Positions 16,801 through 21,310 of a DNA stretch of 21,310 nucleotides are shown here, piece after piece. Under the pieces are notes generated by a model. That model ran no database searches, had not been told where the DNA came from, and saw only the letters and a program-made list of their open reading frames with translations. How positions within the stretch are numbered: position 1 is the first letter of the stretch; the number at the start of each line of letters is the position of its first letter. The position numbers and the translations under genes are program-made. The DNA is taken from contig CANBDB010000012.1 of assembly GCA_947367285.1 (NCBI GenBank), positions 1 to 21,310 of the forward strand, in the 5' to 3' direction. The stretch is from an uncultured Clostridia bacterium. Lineage in GTDB: Bacteria; Bacillota; Clostridia; Oscillospirales; CAG-272.

Positions 16801-17043
16801 ATCCGTCACAAGCCGAGCGAAGGTAGCGAGGAGGTGCTTGATTCCATCAGACAGGGATACGTTAGTTACATCATTAACACCCGTGCAATCCTGTCGGGTA
16901 AGCATTTCGGCGACGGTGCCCGCATTCGTAGCTGTGCAGCGCAGAACAACATCACGATGCTCACCTCTCTTGACACCGTCAGAATGTTGCTGGACGTTCT
17001 TGAGGAGGTTACGATGGGAATCTCCACAATTAACGCAAAATAA
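13861..17043 (+). CDS. carB: Carbamoyl-phosphate synthase, large subunit
   Basis: CarB makes carbamoyl phosphate from bicarbonate, ammonia delivered by CarA, and two ATP. Starting at 13861 the protein has 1060 residues, normal for the family. It shows the internal duplication: KKVLVIGSGPIVIGQAAEFD near the N-terminus is echoed by KKVIVLGSGPIRIGQGVEFD about 550 residues later. Each half has an ATP-grasp domain with an N-P-R motif (IEVNPRVSRSSALASKA and IEVNPRSSRTVPFLSKA). The oligomerisation domain lies between them, and the last 130 or so residues form the MGS-like allosteric domain. The gene shares its first eight bases with the end of carA, so the subunits are translationally coupled. No separate pyrimidine regulatory leader is present. 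Confidence 0.97.
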   Translation: MPKRTDIKKVLVIGSGPIVIGQAAEFDYAGTQACLALKEEGYEVVLCNSNPATIMTDTSIADKVYMEPLTLEYIAKIIRYERPDAILPGIGGQTGLNLAMQLEKKGILKECRVELLGTSSESIERAEDRELFKELCESLGEPVLPSDIANSIQEGLEVAEKIGYPVVLRPAFTLGGTGGGFADNEEEFLPLVKNALSLSPVHQVLIEKSIKGFKEIEYEVMRDHNDTAITICNMENIDPVGIHTGDSIVVCPSQTLTNKEYHMLRDSALKIIRALKIEGGCNVQFALDPYSFQYYLIEVNPRVSRSSALASKASGYPIARVSAKIGVGMTLDEIRIANTPASFEPTLDYVVTKMPRFPFDKFADANNSLSTQMKATGEVMSIGRTIEESLLKAIRSLEIGLCHLHHKKFDKVSEAELLDYIKIGTDDRIYAIAELLRRGCDAGRIAAATAIDMLFIRKFKNIVDEEQNIKVSKNDIDTLRRAKKMGFSDKEIALLWETSELEVYTLRRKAGIVPVYKMIDTCASEFDSYIPYFYSTYEEENESVVSNKKKVIVLGSGPIRIGQGVEFDYSTVHAVQTIKAAGYEAIIINNNPETVSTDYTCSDKLYFEPLCVEDVMNVIELEKPEGVIATLGGQTAINLAEPLAERGVKIIGTDCEAIERAENRDAFEKLLSELHIPQPKGRAVTSIEAGVRAAEEIGYPVLVRPSFVLGGRAMQIVAKEEALRNYLKTAVEIDEDKPVLVDKYIRGKEVEVDAICDGKRVFVPGIMELVERTGIHSGDSISVYPTFSISDKVKNTILEYTEKLGLGIGIIGLFNIQFIVDEHDDVYIIEVNPRSSRTVPFLSKATGYSLADIATLVNLGVSLQEQGIFDIYPKEKSRYYVKAPAFSFSKLRGMDAYLSPEMKSTGEAIGYDEKLHRAMYKAMIASGLTLRNYGTVVVSVADEDKAETLPLVQRFYNMGFNIEATTLTGQYLKDHGIRTRIRHKPSEGSEEVLDSIRQGYVSYIINTRAILSGKHFGDGARIRSCAAQNNITMLTSLDTVRMLLDVLEEVTMGISTINAK

Positions 17044-17058
17044 AAAGGAAGTGATCAA

Positions 17059-17850
17059 ATGCATTTTACAAAAATGCACGGACTCGGAAACGATTATCTG
17101 TATGTGTATGGTGAGGTTCCGAGCAATATTAAAGAATTATCAACAAAGCTTTCCGAGCGGCATTTCGGTGCCGGCTCGGACGGTATGATCTACATATCAC
17201 CCTCTACTGTTGCGGATTTCAAAATGCGTATTTTCAACGCAGACGGAAGTGAAGCCAAAATGTGCGGAAACGGTATTCGTTGTGTCGGCAAATACGTTTA
17301 CGATAAAGGCTATACCGATAAAAAGAGTTTGACGGTTGAGACACTTTCAGGAATCAAGACATTGGAGCTTGGTGTCAGCTTCGGTAAGGTCAAAAGCGTG
17401 ACCGTAGATATGGGACAAGCTGTTCCTGCCGAAGATATGACGTTAAATATTGATGGTGAAACGGTCGTTTTGACTCCCGTATCTGTCGGTAATCCTCATG
17501 CGGTTATCTTTGTTGATGATATCGAAAAAGCACCTCTCACCACACTTGGACCGAAGATCGAGCATCACGAGGCGTTTGCGGACGGAGTGAACGTAGAATT
17601 TGTTCAGGTGCTTGGGAATAGCGAGCTTCGTATGAAAGTATGGGAGAGGGGAAGCGGCGTGACGATGGCTTGCGGAACGGGTGCGTGTGCCTCTGCTACT
17701 GCTGCGGTCAAGAAAAAATGTTGCGCATATTGTGAGCCGATCTCGGTTCATCTTGACGGCGGTACCTTGAAAATCACTGTCACGCCTGATAACAAGGTGA
17801 CTATGACAGGCCCCGCAGAATTTGTTTATGAAGGAGAGACGATGGAATGA
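17059..17850 (+). CDS. dapF: Diaminopimelate epimerase
   Basis: DapF interconverts LL- and meso-diaminopimelate, giving the meso form used in the peptidoglycan stem peptide and as the lysine precursor. The 263 residues contain both catalytic cysteines in their usual settings: Cys69 in KMCGNGIRC and Cys205 in MACGTGACAS. GLGNDY (8-13), FNADGSEA (59-66) and GNPHAVIFVDD (144-154) are also family motifs. An AGGAAGTGAT stretch from 17047 precedes the ATG. It follows carB after 15 bases and overlaps dapL by four bases, and DapL makes its substrate, so the pair forms a pathway module at the end of the nucleotide genes. Confidence 0.96.
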   Translation: MHFTKMHGLGNDYLYVYGEVPSNIKELSTKLSERHFGAGSDGMIYISPSTVADFKMRIFNADGSEAKMCGNGIRCVGKYVYDKGYTDKKSLTVETLSGIKTLELGVSFGKVKSVTVDMGQAVPAEDMTLNIDGETVVLTPVSVGNPHAVIFVDDIEKAPLTTLGPKIEHHEAFADGVNVEFVQVLGNSELRMKVWERGSGVTMACGTGACASATAAVKKKCCAYCEPISVHLDGGTLKITVTPDNKVTMTGPAEFVYEGETME

Positions 17851-19037
17851 TTACACCTAATATGCACTATAGAGACCTTAAAGAATCCTATCTGTTCGCC
17901 GGTATCGCGCAGAAGGTAAAGAAATATCAGATGGAGCATCCCGAAAAGCATATTTACCGTATGGGCATCGGTGATGTATCTCTGCCTCTTTGTGATGCAG
18001 TTATTGCGGCACTTCACGAGGGCGTAGCCGATCAAGCGAACAAGGAGACCTTCCACGGTTATATGCCTGAATGCGGAGCACAGTTTTTGCGTGAGACCGT
18101 TGCCAAGCACTACGCTGAGCGTGGCGTGATACTGGATGCCGACGAGGTGTTCGTATCGAGTGGAGCAAGTGATGAGCTGGGAGATATTCTCGATCTCTTT
18201 GACAGACGTAGCTCGGCACTCGTCATTGAACCCGCATATCCCGCCTACGTAGATGCCAATGTGATTGCGGGTAGAGAGATCGTTCATCTTGCATCAGGAA
18301 AGGAAGATGGATTTTTACCCGAGCCGAGAGAGAATTTTAAGGCTGATATTCTCTATATTTGTTCTCCCAACAATCCTACGGGGGCAGTGTTTAGCAGAAA
18401 TCAGCTTCAGGCGTGGGTGGACTTTGCCAACGAAAACGGCGCGATCATTCTGTTTGATGCCGCGTATGAGGCATTCATCGAGGATGAAACACTCCCACAC
18501 AGTATCTTCGAGCTTGACGGAGCAGAAACATGTGCCATAGAAATCTGCTCACTTTCCAAGACCGCAGGCTTTACCGGAACCCGTCTCGGCTATACCGTGA
18601 TTCCGAAAGCATTGAATCGTTGCGGTATGAACTTTAATGCAATGTGGGTGCGTAACCGTACCACCAAAACAAACGGTGTTTCTTATATCATTCAAAAGGG
18701 CGGTGCTGCTGTATTTACGCCCGAAGGTCAGGCACAGATTAAGGCGAACATTCAAATCTATAAGAACAATGCCAAGGTCTTGATGGAAGCCCTTGATCAG
18801 CTCGGCATTTGGTACACGGGCGGTAAGAACGCACCGTACATTTGGTTGAAGTGCCCGAACGGTATGGGAAGTTGGGAGTTTTTCGATTATCTTTTGAACG
18901 AGATACAGGTCGTGGGTACGCCGGGAGAAGGCTTTGGTGCTTGCGGAGAGGGATATTTCCGCTTTTCAACCTTTGGTAGTCCCGAGGATACAAAAGAAGC
19001 AGCCCGTCGTCTTTGCGAGCTGCTTGGCGGGAAGTGA
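17847..19037 (+). CDS. dapL: LL-diaminopimelate aminotransferase
   Basis: DapL converts tetrahydrodipicolinate directly to LL-diaminopimelate with glutamate as amino donor, bypassing the acylated intermediates of the DapD/DapE route. The 396-residue class I/II PLP aminotransferase has MGIGDVSLPL (39-48), a TFHGYMPECGAQFL block (68-81) close to the usual GYGPEQG segment, CSPNNPTGAV (172-181), and the PLP Lys238 in CSLSKTAGFTGTRLGYT. AAGGAG at 17831-17836 lies ten bases before the ATG, which overlaps the dapF stop. This pathway is common in clostridia, chlamydiae, some other bacteria and plants. A different PLP transaminase is possible from fold alone, but the specific motifs and the dapF neighbour make DapL the firm call. 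Confidence 0.93.
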   Translation: MITPNMHYRDLKESYLFAGIAQKVKKYQMEHPEKHIYRMGIGDVSLPLCDAVIAALHEGVADQANKETFHGYMPECGAQFLRETVAKHYAERGVILDADEVFVSSGASDELGDILDLFDRRSSALVIEPAYPAYVDANVIAGREIVHLASGKEDGFLPEPRENFKADILYICSPNNPTGAVFSRNQLQAWVDFANENGAIILFDAAYEAFIEDETLPHSIFELDGAETCAIEICSLSKTAGFTGTRLGYTVIPKALNRCGMNFNAMWVRNRTTKTNGVSYIIQKGGAAVFTPEGQAQIKANIQIYKNNAKVLMEALDQLGIWYTGGKNAPYIWLKCPNGMGSWEFFDYLLNEIQVVGTPGEGFGACGEGYFRFSTFGSPEDTKEAARRLCELLGGK

Positions 19038-19041
19038 TATT

Positions 19042-19770
19042 ATGAGAGATTATAAGATCGAATTTGAAAAAAGAGTAGAATTTATAAAATCGGTTCTTGC
19101 GGAAAGCGGAGCAAAGGGTATCGTCTATGGCAATAGCGGCGGTAAGGACTCCGCACTTGTCGGCATCCTTTGCAAAGCCGCTTGTGACAATACAATCGGG
19201 ATCATTATGCCTTGTACGTCAAAGCGTAACTATGATGAGGATACTGTAGATGCAATGGCGGTAGCCGAGCAGTACGGTATTGAAACGAGAACGGTAGATC
19301 TGACGCCCGTAAAGGAAGCGGAGCTAAAAGCATTGGAGGGAGTAACAACCCCAAACATTGCCGCACTTGCAAATATGGCTCCCCGGATCCGTATGCTGAC
19401 ACTCTATGCAATCGCCGCAAGCGAAGGCAGACTTGTGGTAGGTACGGGAAACCGTAGTGAAGCCTACGTTGGATATTTCACAAAATGGGGAGATGGTGCT
19501 CACGATTTCAATCCGATCTCTGACCTGACCGTAACCGAGATCTATGAATTTCTCCGCTACCTGAATGCTCCAAAACATATCATAGAAAAGGCTCCGTCAG
19601 CGGCACTTTTTGACGGTCAGACCGACGAGAGTGAAATGGGTGTGACGTATGCCGAGCTTGACGCGGTTCTTTGCGGCAAAGAAATTCCAAGTGAAAAAAG
19701 AAAAATTATTGATAAGCTTCATCATCAAAGCGAGCATAAGAGAAAGGAAATTGCTGTTTACGGCAAATAA
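19042..19770 (+). CDS. nadE: NH3-dependent NAD+ synthetase
   Basis: NadE amidates nicotinate adenine dinucleotide to NAD+ in an ATP-dependent reaction. With 242 residues it has only the ATP-pyrophosphatase domain (NSGGKDSALVGIL, 31-43) and lacks the nitrilase-like glutaminase domain of the long form, so it should use free ammonia. Further motifs are GTGNRSEAYVGYFTKWGDGA and FNPISDLTVTEIYEFLR. The ATG at 19042 is four bases after the dapL stop. The upstream sequence GGGAAG is a weak ribosome binding site, so reinitiation from dapL is likely. The frame is open another 36 codons upstream but that lies within dapL. It is the last gene of the + strand run. Confidence 0.95.
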   Translation: MRDYKIEFEKRVEFIKSVLAESGAKGIVYGNSGGKDSALVGILCKAACDNTIGIIMPCTSKRNYDEDTVDAMAVAEQYGIETRTVDLTPVKEAELKALEGVTTPNIAALANMAPRIRMLTLYAIAASEGRLVVGTGNRSEAYVGYFTKWGDGAHDFNPISDLTVTEIYEFLRYLNAPKHIIEKAPSAALFDGQTDESEMGVTYAELDAVLCGKEIPSEKRKIIDKLHHQSEHKRKEIAVYGK

Positions 19771-19863
19771 GATTATGATAATATGCTTCCTGCAATCTTT
19801 CTTCCTATTGCATATGTACCATTATCTGTTTGGGTGATGACACTGTTGGCGTAAATTCAAAAG

Positions 19864-19888
19864 CGTCGTTTGTTTAAGGCAATCGACG
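19864..19888. terminator. Weak hairpin between the converging transcription units, possible bidirectional terminator
   Basis: CGTCG (19864-19868) pairs with CGACG (19884-19888). After one mismatch, three more pairs (TTG with CAA) close a seven-base loop. On the - strand the hairpin starts directly after the stop codon of the hypothetical gene at 19889 and is followed by CTTTTG. On the + strand it is followed by an AT-rich tract (TTATATATT). The stem is short, so strength is doubtful. Confidence 0.35.
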
Positions 19889-20749
19889 TTATATATTCTC
19901 CTTATACCTACACACGCCAAAGCTCTGCTTTTCGCGTGTCAGAATGGTATCGGGAATCTTCACAAGCCACTTATGGCTGAAATTCGTGCTACCGAAATAG
20001 GCATCGAAGCTCGCCACGGGCAGGACTACCCAATCGGAGTCCTCGGGTTTGTTGGCGCGGTAGTAGGCTATGAGCGTATGAATGACTTCATTTGGAATAT
20101 CCTTGGGTGTAAGTGCGGCAACCGCTTGAATATCCTCGTCGGAAAGAGATATTTCATCCTTGCGAAGCGCGCCAAGCTCCAACGCATCGGCAAGGATATC
20201 GTCAAAGCGGAGCACCCACGCGCCCTTGGTGGAGCGCGAGAAGATCGGCGTTTGGAACTGCTTGACCTTGTTGCGCCATTCCTTGTCAAAGCCGTTTGCA
20301 AGCGCTTCACAGTTGTTCTGCGCGGTCTTGCTTACAAGTGCAGGATTGTCCCTCACGAAGTCAATAATGACATGAACGTGACGGTAGAACCAACCGCCGC
20401 CGTTCTCGTCCACAAGCGAGGGAAACTCTCCGCTATACTCCCGAAAGTCCGTTCGGTACTGCCACTCCTCTTTAGGGGTGGCTTTTTTGCTGTCGGGAAT
20501 ACTGCACCAAGCGAGAAGCGCTTGATGGGTAAGGTCTATTCTATCTTTCGGATTTTCGTCGAGGATATTGCCGTCTGAATCGTGAAAGAGATACCCACGG
20601 GCAAGGATAGTCAATATCCGCGCCATACCCTCAAAGTCGGTCAAGGTGGTGTAAGTAAACCGCCCGAGATAGGAATTGTCGCGCTTTCCCGTCGCCGTAT
20701 AGCTTACGGGACTTGTATATTGCAAAAACTCTGTCCATTCGTTTAGCAT
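19889..20749 (-). CDS. Hypothetical protein, function unknown (286 aa)
   Basis: I do not recognise this protein. It is soluble in appearance: no signal peptide, no membrane segment, no Cys-rich metal motif, and no obvious nucleotide-binding loop. It is rich in aromatic and acidic residues. Visible landmarks are GRFTYTTLTDFEGMARIL (about 29-46), a GGGWFYRHVHVIIDFV stretch near the middle and a Lys/Asp/Glu-mixed C-terminal third. The start is well supported: a near-perfect AAGGAGGTG lies seven bases before the ATG, and the frame begins within the stop of the upstream - strand gene (seven-base overlap). It converges on nadE. A terminator-like hairpin acting on the other strand lies inside it at 20461-20488. 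Codon usage does not look degraded, so it is probably a real gene. Confidence 0.75.
   Translation of the reverse strand: MLNEWTEFLQYTSPVSYTATGKRDNSYLGRFTYTTLTDFEGMARILTILARGYLFHDSDGNILDENPKDRIDLTHQALLAWCSIPDSKKATPKEEWQYRTDFREYSGEFPSLVDENGGGWFYRHVHVIIDFVRDNPALVSKTAQNNCEALANGFDKEWRNKVKQFQTPIFSRSTKGAWVLRFDDILADALELGALRKDEISLSDEDIQAVAALTPKDIPNEVIHTLIAYYRANKPEDSDWVVLPVASFDAYFGSTNFSHKWLVKIPDTILTREKQSFGVCRYKENI
20461..20488 (+). terminator. Intrinsic-terminator-like hairpin inside the hypothetical gene, acting on + strand transcripts
   Basis: GCCACTCC (20461-20468) pairs over eight positions with GGGGTGGC (20475-20482), seven Watson-Crick pairs and one G-U. The loop is TCTTTA and six T residues follow at 20483-20488. 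This is a textbook layout for rho-independent termination on the + strand, which is antisense to the coding gene. It lies 690 bases past the nadE stop and could be the backstop of the biosynthetic operon. Confidence 0.55.
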
Positions 20750-21303
20750 AGTGGCACCTCCTTGGCGTATTTTTCGATCATATCGGGCAGAACCTCAAAG
20801 GCAAACTTGCGCTGACCGAGGGCAATCGCACACATTAGCGCCTTATCAGGGTCAAATTCGTGATAGATGACGCTTCGGCAGCCATTCGCAATGTGTGTTT
20901 TGAAGTCATAGTCCATACCCGAAAGTTTCTCCGAATTGATCATAATTTTGCGATAAAAATTGTCCCCCTTGCGCTCAAAGATATGCTTCTTAGTTTCCTC
21001 GTACTGAAAGGCATCGTCAAGGTCGCAGATAATGTCTCCGAGCACCCGATACCCGCTGTGACGGAAATCGGCAAAGAGGTCGAAATACTCTCTCGGAGTA
21101 TCAAGGGGCAGATGGGCGAATAGGAATATCTCCCGTTCTTCCTCGGTCATCAAATGCCACTCGGATACCGTCAAGTCCTCGCGGAACTTTGCAATCGTAT
21201 CCATATCGTAATGGGCAAACAGATTGTAAAGCTCGTCGGTGGTAAAGGTGTTTTCCTGCCCACGAGCATACAAAATGCGCTCAATATCGTTGCGGTGCGT
21301 CAT
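20743..21303 (-). CDS. Hypothetical protein, function unknown (186 aa, start may lie beyond the window)
   Basis: I do not recognise this protein. It appears soluble and acidic, with an N-terminal helical region (NDIERILYARGQ, then TTDELYNLFAHYDMDTI), a TEEEREIFLFAHLPLD segment and a C-terminal half ending in VLPDMIEKYAKEVPLC. No catalytic or metal motif stands out. The given ATG is seven bases from the window edge. The frame remains open to the edge and no ribosome binding site can be seen in the bases available, so the true start may be outside. Its stop codon overlaps the start of the next - strand gene, so the two are translationally coupled and probably work together. Confidence 0.65.
   Translation of the reverse strand: MTHRNDIERILYARGQENTFTTDELYNLFAHYDMDTIAKFREDLTVSEWHLMTEEEREIFLFAHLPLDTPREYFDLFADFRHSGYRVLGDIICDLDDAFQYEETKKHIFERKGDNFYRKIMINSEKLSGMDYDFKTHIANGCRSVIYHEFDPDKALMCAIALGQRKFAFEVLPDMIEKYAKEVPLC
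20757..20762 (-). promoter_or_regulatory. Strong ribosome binding site of the downstream hypothetical gene
   Basis: AGGAGG on the - strand, within AAGGAGGTG, lies seven bases before the ATG at 20749. It sits in the last codons of the upstream gene and supports coupled but independent initiation of the second gene. Confidence 0.75.
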
Positions 21304-21310
21304 CGTTTTA

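Noticed and set aside
19765..19800. AAGATT/AATCTT inverted repeat just after nadE as a terminator
   Set aside because: The stem is six AT-rich pairs with a loop of about 19 bases and no U-run; it would not be stable enough.

Overview
The window looks like chromosomal DNA of an anaerobic Gram-positive bacterium of class Clostridia, plausibly an Oscillospirales-like gut lineage. This is inferred from gene content (an Nfn-type transhydrogenase, the DapL route to meso-diaminopimelate, a clostridial-type PurA, an Fe-S/propeptide PurF), strong AGGAGG-type ribosome binding sites and moderate GC. No rRNA, tRNA, CRISPR array, insertion sequence or phage gene was seen.

Left edge (1-575): two unrelated gene fragments abut with no spacer. 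A piece of a glycoside-hydrolase-like protein (from base 2) meets the C-terminal half of an auxin-efflux-carrier (AEC) family permease within about 125-150. This is either a rearrangement breakpoint or an assembly chimera.

Central block (624-19770): fourteen biosynthetic functions lie on the + strand with gaps of at most 27 bases or short overlaps, so they are very probably co-transcribed. The order is purC, purA, nfnA, nfnB, purB, guaA (split by an in-frame TAG), glmS, pyrG, purF, carA, carB, dapF, dapL, nadE. The block covers purine steps (SAICAR and adenylosuccinate formation, adenylosuccinate lyase, GMP synthase, PRPP amidotransferase), pyrimidine steps (carbamoyl phosphate, CTP), glucosamine-6-phosphate for the wall, the last steps to meso-DAP, and NAD. 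Its unifying theme is nitrogen: guaA, glmS, pyrG, purF and carAB are all glutamine amidotransferases and lie consecutively. PurC, PurA and PurB handle aspartate nitrogen, DapL uses glutamate, and NadE uses free ammonia. NfnAB could supply NADPH or reduced ferredoxin to the same anabolic programme.

Right edge (19771-21310): a 118-base gap holds a weak hairpin and a short hydrophobic reading frame. Beyond it two translationally coupled, unrecognised genes run on the - strand, converging on the operon. An intrinsic-terminator-like hairpin that would act on + strand transcripts lies inside the second of them.

The points most worth a second look are the TAG in guaA at the conserved Gln codon just after the catalytic Cys (with a Shine-Dalgarno and ATG directly behind it), the run of amidotransferase genes, the antisense terminator inside a coding region, and the left-edge breakpoint. 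I found no clearly new defence or mobile system. The two unknown - strand genes are the only real candidates for undescribed biology.
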